A stretch of DNA of 64,000 nucleotides from Buchnera aphidicola (Mindarus japonicus) (GTDB lineage Bacteria; Pseudomonadota; Gammaproteobacteria; Enterobacterales; Enterobacteriaceae), in assembly GCF_039393905.1 (NCBI RefSeq), contig NZ_CP135030.1, forward strand, positions 310,001 to 374,000, given 5' to 3'. The position numbers were made by a program, and so were the translations under genes. This document shows positions 55,401 to 63,723 of this stretch, in pieces. The notes below the pieces were generated by a model. The model saw only the letters and a program-made list of their open reading frames with translations, was not told the DNA's origin and searched no databases. How positions within the stretch are numbered: position 1 is the first letter of the stretch; each line of letters opens with the position of its first letter.

Positions 55401-55984
55401 AAAAAATTTTTTTTCCAGAACCAAATTTTTTTTGGTGTTATAATATAAGGTAAAGGAATATCCCAACTATTAATTTTTATTTTTTTTACCAATTGAAAAT
55501 TGTAAGCTATGCCTACAGGTATAAATTTTTTTTTTTTCCAATCTTTTAATAAAAAGTCATAAAATCCACATCCCATTCCTAATCGATATCCTTTTGAATT
55601 AAAGGCTACTAATGGAACTAAAATAATTTCTATTTCATCGATAAAATTTTTTGTTTCATTTTTTGCTATAGGTTCGGAAATATTAAATCTATTTACTTTC
55701 AAAACAGTATTTTTTTTATATTTTAAAAAAAATACTGTTTTTTTAGAAAAAGACTGTATTTTAGGTAAGAAAACTTGAGTATTTTTTTTCCACAAAATAT
55801 TAATTAAAGGTAAAGTACTAATTTCTCCATCAAATGAAGAGAATAAAGCTATATTCTTAGCACTTTTTATTTTTTTAAAATTACATGCTAAGTTAGCAAC
55901 TTTTATAGCGGCATTATTTCTATCCACTTCAGATAGTTTTTTTCTTTTAATTCTAATATTTTCTCGAATTATTTGATTATTCAT
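55397..55984 (-). CDS. fau: 5-formyltetrahydrofolate cyclo-ligase
   Basis: This enzyme (YgfA/Fau) converts 5-formyl-THF to 5,10-methenyl-THF. It has 195 residues (about 182-200 in relatives). The N-terminal RENIRIKRKKLSEVDRNNAA resembles the R-x-x-x-R-x-x-L pattern, and the ATP/folate motif GYRLGMGCGFYDFLL is clear, one Gly being Cys relative to E. coli GMGGGFYD. It is convergent with rsmE. In E. coli the 6S RNA gene ssrS lies just upstream of ygfA; I cannot recognise it in the 126 bases upstream here. Confidence 0.9.
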   Translation of the reverse strand: MNNQIIRENIRIKRKKLSEVDRNNAAIKVANLACNFKKIKSAKNIALFSSFDGEISTLPLINILWKKNTQVFLPKIQSFSKKTVFFLKYKKNTVLKVNRFNISEPIAKNETKNFIDEIEIILVPLVAFNSKGYRLGMGCGFYDFLLKDWKKKKFIPVGIAYNFQLVKKIKINSWDIPLPYIITPKKIWFWKKNFF

Positions 55985-56110
55985 AATAATACTCTGTTTT
56001 TTTTAATTATTAAATTTCTTAATATTAAAGATATTAGTTTAATTTAATTAAAAAAAATTTTTTTAAAATTATATATATTATTAATTATTAATATTTTAAA
56101 AAAAAAATTA

Positions 56111-56803
56111 CTACGTCATCAATTTTAAATTTTTATTTTTTTTATTAAATAAAACTTCCACTCCTGATTGAGTTCCAATAATTACAATATCTGCTTTTAT
56201 TTTTGAAAATAATCCTACTGTTACCACACCAGGAAAAGAATTAATTTTTTCTTCTAAAATAGAAGGATTTAATATTTTTAATCCATAAACATCTATAATA
56301 ATATTTCCATTATCTGTAATCAAATTTTTCCTTAATTTTGGAATTCCGCCTAACTTAATTATTTTATTTTTAATAAAAGAGTAAGACATTGGAATAATTT
56401 CAATTGGAAGCGGGAAATTTCCTAATGTTTTTACTTGCTTAGTCTCATCTATTATACAAATAAATTGACTTGCTGAAGCTGCAATTATTTTTTCTTTTGT
56501 TAATGCTGCCCCTCCTCCTTTAATCATTTCCATTTTTTCATTTATTTCATCAGCTCCATCTACATATATAATAGGAGAAAAAACTTTATTTAAATCTAAG
56601 ATTTTTAATCCATATTTTTTAATTTTTTCTGATGAAGAAATAGAACTTGAAATTACCCCAAGTATTTTTTTTTTAATAGTGCTTAAAGCTTTTATAAAAT
56701 AAGAAACAGTAGAACCTGTTCCAATTCCAACGATTGAGTTTTCTTTAATATATTTTATTGCCGTTAAAGCAGCTTTTTTTTTTAATTCATCTATTTTCAT
56801 CAT
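56111..56803 (-). CDS. rpiA: Ribose-5-phosphate isomerase A
   Basis: RpiA interconverts ribose 5-phosphate and ribulose 5-phosphate. It has 230 residues (219 in E. coli). GIGTGSTVSYFIKAL (phosphate loop), YVDGADEIN (catalytic Asp), MIKGGGAALTKEKIIA and the end PGVVTVGLFSKIKADIVIIG are present. rpiA and ygfA are neighbours in E. coli too. Confidence 0.95.
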   Translation of the reverse strand: MMKIDELKKKAALTAIKYIKENSIVGIGTGSTVSYFIKALSTIKKKILGVISSSISSSEKIKKYGLKILDLNKVFSPIIYVDGADEINEKMEMIKGGGAALTKEKIIAASASQFICIIDETKQVKTLGNFPLPIEIIPMSYSFIKNKIIKLGGIPKLRKNLITDNGNIIIDVYGLKILNPSILEEKINSFPGVVTVGLFSKIKADIVIIGTQSGVEVLFNKKNKNLKLMT

Positions 56804-56857
56804 TTTAAAACCTTATTTAAAAATAAAAAGTTAAAAATTTATCTTTGATTATTTTTT

Positions 56858-56929
56858 CTGGGGTACCTGGATTCGAACCAGGGAATGCCGGTATCAAAAA
56901 CCGGTGCCTTTCCACTTGGCTATACCCCA
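56858..56929 (-). tRNA. glnW: tRNA-Gln (TTG), copy 2
   Basis: Minus strand: acceptor TGGGGTA/TACCCCA with discriminator G, anticodon stem CCGGT/ACCGG around TTTTGAT (anticodon TTG), T arm CCTGG-TTCGAAT-CCAGG. The 3' CCA is not encoded. It is the last of four tRNAs in the E. coli order metT-leuW-glnU-glnW. Confidence 0.96.
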
Positions 56930-56972
56930 TTTGATTTTAAAGAAATGAAAAAAATAACTCATATTATTTTTT

Positions 56973-57044
56973 CTGGGGTACCTGGATTCGAACCAGGGAA
57001 TGCCGGTATCAAAAACCGGTGCCTTTCCACTTGGCTATACCCCA
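56973..57044 (-). tRNA. glnU: tRNA-Gln (TTG), copy 1
   Basis: Identical over all 72 bases to the copy at 56858-56929, 115 bases away. Identity continues for about 13 bases past the 3' end (an A/T-rich tail) and ends at once on the 5' side. The anticodon is TTG; no CCA is encoded. Confidence 0.96.
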
Positions 57045-57079
57045 TATTTTAAAACACCTAAATATGCTTATTATTTTTA

Positions 57080-57161
57080 TACGGAAGGCGAGACTTGAAC
57101 TCGCAAACTTTTCAGTGCCAGATCCTAAATCTGGTGCGTCTACCTATTTCGCCACTTCCGC
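57080..57161 (-). tRNA. leuW: tRNA-Leu (TAG)
   Basis: Minus strand: acceptor GCGGAAG/CTTCCGT with discriminator A, anticodon stem CCAGA/TCTGG around TTTAGGA (anticodon TAG), T arm GCGAG-TTCAAGT-CTCGC. The variable arm is short for a leucine tRNA (about 12 bases). The 3' CCA is not encoded. Confidence 0.95.
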
Positions 57162-57185
57162 AAAAAAAATATATTTTACTTAAAC

Positions 57186-57263
57186 TGGTGGCTATGATGG
57201 GACTTGAACCCATGACCCCAGCGTTATGAGTGCTGTGCTCTAACCAATCTGAGCTACATAGCC
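57186..57263 (-). tRNA. metT: tRNA-Met (CAT), elongator
   Basis: Minus strand: acceptor GGCTATG/CATAGCC, anticodon stem CAGCA/CGCTG (one A-C mismatch at the base) around CTCATAA (anticodon CAT), T arm ATGGG-TTCAAGT-CCCAT. A fully paired first base pair marks it as elongator, not initiator; the sequence resembles E. coli metT. It is the only tRNA in the window with an encoded CCA. Confidence 0.95.
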
Positions 57264-57329
57264 TATTCTAAATAATTAAAAAATTTATATTTTTAAATAA
57301 AAATAAAATATTTATAATCTATTTTCTTT

Positions 57330-57376
57330 AAAAAAGAATACAAATTATTATTAATTAATAATTTGTATTCTTTTTT
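57330..57376. terminator. 21-bp perfect hairpin between metT and glnS
   Basis: A 21-bp perfect inverted repeat (57330-57350 with 57356-57376, five-base loop) starts with A6 and ends with T6, so it looks like an intrinsic terminator on both strands. It sits between divergent units, where no terminator is needed; it may be left from a deleted gene or act as an insulator or leader structure. Confidence 0.6.
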
Positions 57377-57395
57377 AATAAAACATATATATATA

Positions 57396-57404
57396 TGATA
57401 TAAT
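57396..57404 (+). promoter_or_regulatory. Putative extended -10 promoter of glnS
   Basis: TGATATAAT (TGn plus consensus -10), 84 bases before the glnS ATG and just downstream of the 21-bp hairpin. The same nine bases precede rpsP. Confidence 0.5.
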
Positions 57405-57487
57405 ATATCACGAAATTTTATTAAAATAAACCTATAAAAAATTACAAATTTCAGATAGTATTAAATTTTATTGAAAAAAAAATTAAA

Positions 57488-59143
57488 ATGAAAAATAATC
57501 TTCTTAAAAAAAAATCTCGTTTAAACTTTATTCAAAAAATTATTTCGAAAGATTTAAAAAATAAAAAATGTGACTATATCCAAACTAGATTTCCTCCTGA
57601 ACCTAATGGGTTTTTACATATAGGTCATGCTAAATCTATACACTTAAATTTTAGTGTTGCCAAAAAGTATGATGGTATATGTAACTTAAGATTTGATGAT
57701 ACCAATCCTAAAAAAGAAAACGCTGAGTATATTGATATTATCAAATCTAATATTAAATGGCTAGGATTTAAATGGAAAAAAATATATTTTACTTCCCAAA
57801 ACTTTGAAAAAATTTATCAATATGCTATTAAACTAATTCAAAAAAATTTAGCTTATGTAGATCAATTAAGTAAAGAGGAAATAAAACAATATAGAGGCAC
57901 ATTAAGTACACCCGGAAGAAACAGTCCCTTTAGAAATCAAACGATTCAAGAAAATTTAATTCTTTTTGAAAAAATGAAATCAGGATATTTTTCAGAAGGA
58001 TCAGCTTGTTTAAGAGCAAAAATTGATATGAGCTCTCCATTTATCATAATGAGAGATCCTGTTCTGTATCGAATAATGTTTATTGAACATCATCAAACAA
58101 AAAAAAAGTGGTGTATTTATCCTTTATATGATTTTTCACATTGTATTTCCGACGCATTAGAGGGAGTTACTCATTCTTTATGTACTCTTGAATTTCAGGA
58201 AAATAGAGAATTATATAACTGGATTTTAAAAAATATAGACTCTATAAATAAACCTATGCAATATGAATATTCAAGATTAAATTTAGAATATTCTATTCTT
58301 TCTAAAAGAAAATTATCAATATTAGTTGAAAAAAAAATTGTTTCTGGATGGGATGATCCTAGAATGCCTACTATTTCTGGATTAAAAAAAAGAGGTTACA
58401 CTCCGAATTCTATCCAAGATTTTTGTAACAGAATAGGATTTACTAAAAAAGAACATTATATAGAATTAGACTTATTAGAAAACTGTATTAGAAATGATTT
58501 AAATAAATCCACACCTAGAAGCATGGCAGTTATTAACCCTATAAAATTAATTATATCTAATATACCTGAAAATTATAAAGAAAATATTTTTATACCATAT
58601 CATCCCAAAAATCATTCCATGGGAACAAATAAAATTACTTTAAGCAAAGAAATATACATAGATAAATCAGATTTTTCTGAATATTATATCCCTGGATATA
58701 AAAGATTAATTCTTGGAAAAAAAGTAAAATTAAGATATAGTTTAGTTATAAAAGCCGTAGAAATCAAAAAAGATAAAAATGAAAAAATTAATAGTATAAT
58801 TTGTATATGTACAAATTTAAAAAACAAAACAGGAATAGAAGAATTTAATGGAATCATTCATTGGATTTCTAACAAAGATGCTCTTCCAGCAAAATTTTTT
58901 TTATATGATCGTATATTTAATGTTAAATTTCCCGAATTAAAAAATAATTTTTTAAATTACATTAACAATAAATCATTAATTATTAAAAATGGGTTTGTTA
59001 ATAAAAATGTTTTAAAAAACAAAAATTTTAGTACATATCAATTTGAAAGAGAAGGATATTTTCTCTTAAATAAAAGTAAAACAGATAATAAAAAATTGAA
59101 ATTTAATAGAATTGTCTCATTAAAACAAAAATGGAAAAAATAA
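57488..59143 (+). CDS. glnS: Glutaminyl-tRNA synthetase
   Basis: GlnS is a class I synthetase charging tRNA-Gln; two tRNA-Gln genes lie 0.4 kb away. It has 551 residues (554 in E. coli). HIGH is HIGH at 44-47 (RFPPEPNGFLHIGHAKS), and the KMSKS equivalent is LSKRKL (about 270), as in E. coli MSKRKL. The anticodon-binding beta barrels fill the C-terminal half. No ribosome site is evident (GAAAAAAAAATTAAA before the ATG). Confidence 0.97.
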   Translation: MKNNLLKKKSRLNFIQKIISKDLKNKKCDYIQTRFPPEPNGFLHIGHAKSIHLNFSVAKKYDGICNLRFDDTNPKKENAEYIDIIKSNIKWLGFKWKKIYFTSQNFEKIYQYAIKLIQKNLAYVDQLSKEEIKQYRGTLSTPGRNSPFRNQTIQENLILFEKMKSGYFSEGSACLRAKIDMSSPFIIMRDPVLYRIMFIEHHQTKKKWCIYPLYDFSHCISDALEGVTHSLCTLEFQENRELYNWILKNIDSINKPMQYEYSRLNLEYSILSKRKLSILVEKKIVSGWDDPRMPTISGLKKRGYTPNSIQDFCNRIGFTKKEHYIELDLLENCIRNDLNKSTPRSMAVINPIKLIISNIPENYKENIFIPYHPKNHSMGTNKITLSKEIYIDKSDFSEYYIPGYKRLILGKKVKLRYSLVIKAVEIKKDKNEKINSIICICTNLKNKTGIEEFNGIIHWISNKDALPAKFFLYDRIFNVKFPELKNNFLNYINNKSLIIKNGFVNKNVLKNKNFSTYQFEREGYFLLNKSKTDNKKLKFNRIVSLKQKWKK

Positions 59144-59271
59144 TTAGACTTTAGTATTAATTTCTACATTCGGAAAATAGTTAAAAATTGCTATTATTTA
59201 TTTTATAAGATATTATATCATTCCTATCTAAATTATTCCATTCATACTTTATTTTATACTCCTGGTAAAAA

Positions 59272-60900
59272 ATGAATAAGTATTATATATTTATAACAGG
59301 TGGAGTTGTTTCCTCTTTAGGAAAAGGAATTACAGCAGGTTCACTTGGATCAATTCTAGAAGAAAGAAAACTTAAAACAACTATTATTAAATTAGATCCT
59401 TATATTAATGTTGATCCAGGAACTATTAGTCCTATTCAACACGGAGAAGTTTTTGTTACAAAAGATGGAGCCGAAACAGATTTAGATCTAGGTCATTACG
59501 AGCGTTTTATAAAAAACAAAATGACTAGTTTAAACAATTTCACAACAGGTAGTATATATGCGGAAGTTTTAAAAAAAGAAAGAAGAGGAGATTATCTTGG
59601 AGCAACTATTCAAGTTATTCCTCATATAACAGATCTTATAAAAAATAGAATTATTAAATTATCAAAAAAAAACGATATTACTATTGTAGAAATAGGTGGT
59701 ACCGTAGGAGATATAGAATCTCTTCCATTTTTAGAAGCAATTAGACAAATATCAATAGATATTAATAAAAAAAATGTTTTGTATATACATCTAACACTAC
59801 TTCCTTATATTTCTACAACTAAGGAAATAAAAACAAAACCTACTCAACATTCTGTTAAAGAATTATTATCTATTGGTATTCAACCAGATATACTAATCTG
59901 TCGTTCGGAAAAAAAAATATCAGAAACCGAAAGAAAAAAAATAGCTTTATTTTGTAATGTTTCTAAAAAAGCTGTTATTTCTTTAATAGATTTAGATTCT
60001 ATCTATAAAATACCAAAACTATTACAACTTCAAGGTTTAGATGATTATATCTGCAAATATTTTAATCTTAATGTTCCAATAGCAGATTTATCTTCTTGGG
60101 ATAAAGTTATTTCTGAAGAAAAACAATCTACCGAAATTATTACCATAGGAATTATTGGAAAATATACTGAATTACCAGATGCTTACAAATCTGTAATAGA
60201 AGCAATTAAACATGGAGGATTAAAAAATAAAGCTAAAATTATTATTAAACTAATTAATTCTGAAAAAATTATTGAAAACAAATACAATCAAATTTTAGAA
60301 AAGTTGGACGGAATTTTAATTCCAGGTGGATTTGGAAAAAGAGGAATAGAAGGAATGATTTTTTCTATTCGTTATGCTAGAGAAAAAAAAATTCCTTATT
60401 TAGGTATCTGTTTAGGCATGCAACTAGCTATTATAGAATATACAAGAAATGTAATCGGCATTACTTCTGCAAACTCAACAGAATTTCAACCTAATTGTAA
60501 ATATCCAATTATAGCTTTAATTAAAGAATGGGATAAAAAGCAAAAAAAATATTATAAGAAAAACAATTTAGGTGGAACTATGAGATTAGGTGAACATATA
60601 TGCATTATAAAAAAAAATAGTTTAACCTATAAAATATACAAAAATAAAAAAATATCAGAAAGACATAGACATAGATATGAAGTTAATAATTTACTTTTAA
60701 AAAAAATAGAAAAATTAGGATTAATTATATCTGGAAGATCTAAAGAAAAAAATTTAGTCGAAATAATTGAGTTATTCAATCATCCTTGGTTCATAGCTTG
60801 TCAATTTCATCCAGAGTTTAATTCAAATCCAAGAAAAGGACATCCTCTATTTAAAAGTTTTATAAAAGCCGCTAAAATATATAAAAAAAAATTATTATAG
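59272..60900 (+). CDS. pyrG: CTP synthase
   Basis: PyrG aminates UTP to CTP. It has 542 residues (545 in E. coli). The synthase domain (1-~265) has the P-loop-like GGVVSSLGKGITAGSLG and the conserved DPYINVDPGT. The glutamine amidotransferase domain (about 290-542) has the nucleophile Cys in LGICLGMQ and the His/Glu in CQFHPEF. The TGGTAAAAA before the ATG is a weak ribosome site. eno follows after 42 bases, the ancestral pyrG-eno pair. Confidence 0.97.
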   Translation: MNKYYIFITGGVVSSLGKGITAGSLGSILEERKLKTTIIKLDPYINVDPGTISPIQHGEVFVTKDGAETDLDLGHYERFIKNKMTSLNNFTTGSIYAEVLKKERRGDYLGATIQVIPHITDLIKNRIIKLSKKNDITIVEIGGTVGDIESLPFLEAIRQISIDINKKNVLYIHLTLLPYISTTKEIKTKPTQHSVKELLSIGIQPDILICRSEKKISETERKKIALFCNVSKKAVISLIDLDSIYKIPKLLQLQGLDDYICKYFNLNVPIADLSSWDKVISEEKQSTEIITIGIIGKYTELPDAYKSVIEAIKHGGLKNKAKIIIKLINSEKIIENKYNQILEKLDGILIPGGFGKRGIEGMIFSIRYAREKKIPYLGICLGMQLAIIEYTRNVIGITSANSTEFQPNCKYPIIALIKEWDKKQKKYYKKNNLGGTMRLGEHICIIKKNSLTYKIYKNKKISERHRHRYEVNNLLLKKIEKLGLIISGRSKEKNLVEIIELFNHPWFIACQFHPEFNSNPRKGHPLFKSFIKAAKIYKKKLL

Positions 60901-60942
60901 AAAATTCTTAAACTTTAATTTTTCTTTTATAAAAGGATTAAA

Positions 60943-62211
60943 ATGTACAAAATAAAAAAAACTATTTGCCGAGAAATAATAGATTCTAGAGGATATCCTA
61001 CTATTGAATCAGAAATACATTTACAAGGAGGAGCAATTGGAATTGCTTCAGTCCCTTCTGGTGCATCAACAGGTTCTAAAGAAGCAGTAGAATTAAGAGA
61101 TGAAGAAAAAAAATATTTTTTAGGAAAAGGAGTAAAAAAAGCAGTTTTGATCGGAAATACTATTCTATCTAAAAAAATATACAAAAAAGATGCTAGAAAT
61201 CAAGAAGAAATCGATAATTTTATGATTGAATTAGATGGAACTGAAAACAAATCCAATCTTGGTGCTAATACAATTTTAGCTATTTCTTTAGCGATAGCAA
61301 AAGCTACAGCTATACAAAAAAAAATTCCTTTATATCAATACATTTCTGAATTAAATAATACACCTAATCAATTTTCCATGCCTATTCCTATGATAAATAT
61401 TATTAATGGAGGAAAACACGCTAATAATAATATTGATATACAAGAATTTATGATACAACCAATAAAAGCTAAAACTATTAAACATGCTATTCAAATAGGT
61501 GCTGAGATATTTCATTATTTAGGAAAAATATTAAAAGAGAAATCACTTAATACTTCTGTAGGAGACGAAGGTGGATACGCTCCGAATTTAAATTCTAATG
61601 AAGATGCCTTAAATATTATTCAAAATGCAATAAATAAAGCAGGATATGAAATTGGAAAAGATGTAACTATAGCTATTGATTGTGCAGCTTCTGAATTATA
61701 TAATGCTTCTACTAAAAAATATTGTTTTAAAAAAGAAAAAAAAGAATTTAATTCTCATGAATTTACAAACTATTTAGAAAAATTAACTAAAATTTATCCT
61801 ATTTGTTCTATTGAAGATGGGCAAGATGAAAACGATTGGGAAGGATTTAAACATCAAACGAAAAAACTAGGGAAAAAGATACAATTAGTAGGAGATGACC
61901 TATTTGTAACTAATGAAAAAATTCTAAAAAAAGGAATTCAAAATAAAGTTGCAAATGCTATTTTAATTAAATTAAATCAAATCGGAACATTATCTGAAAC
62001 ATTAAAAACCATACAATTAGCCAAAAAGTCAAACTATAAGGTTATTATTTCCCATCGTTCTGGAGAAACAGAAGATACTACAATTGCTGATTTATCTGTA
62101 GGTACATCATCAGGACAAATTAAAACAGGTTCAATATGTCGCTCTGAAAGAACTTGTAAATATAATCGTCTTATTAGAATTGAAGAGGAAATAGAAAATA
62201 ACATTTTCTAA
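60943..62211 (+). CDS. eno: Enolase
   Basis: Enolase converts 2-phosphoglycerate to phosphoenolpyruvate and in E. coli is also a degradosome component. It has 422 residues against 432, the loss being the last ten or so residues. The catalytic and Mg-binding regions SGASTGSKEA, NGGKHANNNIDIQEFMI, SIEDGQDENDWEGF, LVGDDLFVTN, KLNQIGTLSE and SHRSGETEDT are conserved. AAAAGGATTAAA precedes the ATG. The enolase-binding microdomain of RNase E is not recognisable in the rne gene here, so enolase may act only in glycolysis. Confidence 0.97.
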   Translation: MYKIKKTICREIIDSRGYPTIESEIHLQGGAIGIASVPSGASTGSKEAVELRDEEKKYFLGKGVKKAVLIGNTILSKKIYKKDARNQEEIDNFMIELDGTENKSNLGANTILAISLAIAKATAIQKKIPLYQYISELNNTPNQFSMPIPMINIINGGKHANNNIDIQEFMIQPIKAKTIKHAIQIGAEIFHYLGKILKEKSLNTSVGDEGGYAPNLNSNEDALNIIQNAINKAGYEIGKDVTIAIDCAASELYNASTKKYCFKKEKKEFNSHEFTNYLEKLTKIYPICSIEDGQDENDWEGFKHQTKKLGKKIQLVGDDLFVTNEKILKKGIQNKVANAILIKLNQIGTLSETLKTIQLAKKSNYKVIISHRSGETEDTTIADLSVGTSSGQIKTGSICRSERTCKYNRLIRIEEEIENNIF

Positions 62212-62237
62212 AAAATATTTTTAATAAATAAAAAGAT

Positions 62238-62278
62238 CTGCTATTTATTTATACAATATAAATAAATAGCAGTATTTT
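62238..62278 (+). terminator. Rho-independent terminator of pyrG-eno
   Basis: A perfect 16-bp stem (62238-62253 with 62257-62272) with a three-base loop is followed by TATTTT. It begins 27 bases after the eno stop. Confidence 0.75.
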
Positions 62279-62347
62279 AAAAAAATTCCATCAATTAACT
62301 TATAAAAAAATAATATTTTTATAAATTTAAAATAAAAGAATTAAAAA

Positions 62348-63016
62348 ATGAAATATCCAATTAATGAAATGTACGAAACAATACAAGGAGAAGGGTTTTA
62401 TGCTGGACAACCTTCTATTTTTATTCGAATACAAGGTTGTCCAATTCGTTGTAGTTGGTGTGATACTAAACATACATGGAAATTATTAAATGAAAATCAA
62501 GTCGAACCTAAAAATATAATTAATAAAAAAAAATCTACAAAAAATTGGGCTTTTCTTAACACTTTCGAAATAATTTACTTTATTAAAAAATATAACTGGA
62601 AAGCAAAACATATAGTTATAACCGGAGGAGAACCGTGCGTTTTCAATCTTAAAATTCTAACAAAAGAACTAGAAAAAAAAGGTTATTCCTGTCAAATAGA
62701 AACTAGTGGAACACATACTATATATTGCTCTAAAAAAACCTGGGTAACTGTATCCCCTAAAATAACTATAGGTAAAAAAATAGTTAATAGTGCTATTTTT
62801 CGTGCTAATGAAATCAAATATGCAATCTTGAATAACAGTGATGTAATTAAATTAAAAATATTTTTAAAAAGTATGAAAAAAAATATAAGATCTAAATTAA
62901 TTTTTTTACAACCAATTAACCAAGATAAAAAAGCCACTGATTTATGTATTAAATTATGTTTAATAAATAATTGGAGACTATCCATACAAATACAAAAATA
63001 TTTAGTGATTCCTTAA
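62348..63016 (+). CDS. queE: 7-carboxy-7-deazaguanine synthase QueE
   Basis: QueE is the radical SAM enzyme forming 7-carboxy-7-deazaguanine on the way to queuosine. It has 222 residues (223 in E. coli). The iron-sulfur site reads GCPIRCSWCDTKHTW, with the QGEGFYAGQPSIFIR lead-in; TGGEPC, ETSGTH and VSPK are present. It is convergent with queD (6 bases between their stops), which makes the preceding pathway intermediate. Confidence 0.95.
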   Translation: MKYPINEMYETIQGEGFYAGQPSIFIRIQGCPIRCSWCDTKHTWKLLNENQVEPKNIINKKKSTKNWAFLNTFEIIYFIKKYNWKAKHIVITGGEPCVFNLKILTKELEKKGYSCQIETSGTHTIYCSKKTWVTVSPKITIGKKIVNSAIFRANEIKYAILNNSDVIKLKIFLKSMKKNIRSKLIFLQPINQDKKATDLCIKLCLINNWRLSIQIQKYLVIP

Positions 63017-63022
63017 TATTCT

Positions 63023-63382
63023 TTATTCTTTATAAATACATCCTGATGAAATTGTTTCATTAATTTTAATTGAATATAAATTATTTAATTTAGGTTTTAA
63101 TTTTTTCCAGATCCATTTCGATAAAATTTCTATTGTCGGATTTTCTAAACCCTTAATTGAATTAAGATAAGCATGATTTAATTGAAATTTAATAGGTTGA
63201 AAAGCATTATCTACTTCTTTGAAATCTATTATAAAACCAGTATCATCATCAATTTCACCTTTTATATTTACACGAACTAAAAAAGAATGTCCGTGTAACT
63301 TATAACATTTGTGTTCTTTTGTAACATAAGGTAATTTATGAGCTGCTTCAAACCTAAAATCTTTAAATAAAATAAGACTCAT
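63023..63382 (-). CDS. queD: 6-carboxy-5,6,7,8-tetrahydropterin synthase QueD
   Basis: QueD converts dihydroneopterin triphosphate to 6-carboxytetrahydropterin in queuosine synthesis. It has 119 residues (121 in E. coli). Zinc ligands are the His in FEAAHKL and the two in KLHGHSF; the catalytic cysteine is C26 in EHKCYKLHGHS. NPTIEILSKWIWKKL and the end ETISSGCIY complete the fold. AAGGAAAAAAAT precedes the ATG on the minus strand. Confidence 0.95.
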   Translation of the reverse strand: MSLILFKDFRFEAAHKLPYVTKEHKCYKLHGHSFLVRVNIKGEIDDDTGFIIDFKEVDNAFQPIKFQLNHAYLNSIKGLENPTIEILSKWIWKKLKPKLNNLYSIKINETISSGCIYKE

Positions 63383-63723
63383 TTTATTTTTTTCCTTAAA
63401 AATTAATATTTTAAATAAGTATAGTTTTATATATTTAAATTAATTTAAATTATTTTTTTTTAAATAACTACTTAACTTGTTAATATTTTTATATTTTCAA
63501 CTTTACTTAAAATTATTTTTTACTCTTAATTTTATTATTTTCAATTTCAAAATAATTAGTTAATTCTCTATTTTCTTTAACTAAAAAAAATTTTTAAAAA
63601 AATTAAAAAATTAACTTCTCTTATATTTACTTTTTTGCTTTACATATATTAATATAATTTATATATTTTTTTAAAATGAAATATTTTTTTTATATATTAA
63701 AAAAATTATTTTTTTTTATTTTT
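63383..63723. other. Spacer between cysC and queD
   Basis: These 341 bases hold no ORF or RNA gene that I can recognise. They should contain the queD promoter and the end of the cysC transcript. The sequence is mostly homopolymeric A/T with no strong hairpin. Confidence 0.5.

Noticed and set aside
55985..56110. 6S RNA (ssrS) upstream of fau
   Set aside because: E. coli has ssrS next to ygfA, but these 126 bases are too short and A/T-simple, with no 6S-like duplex.
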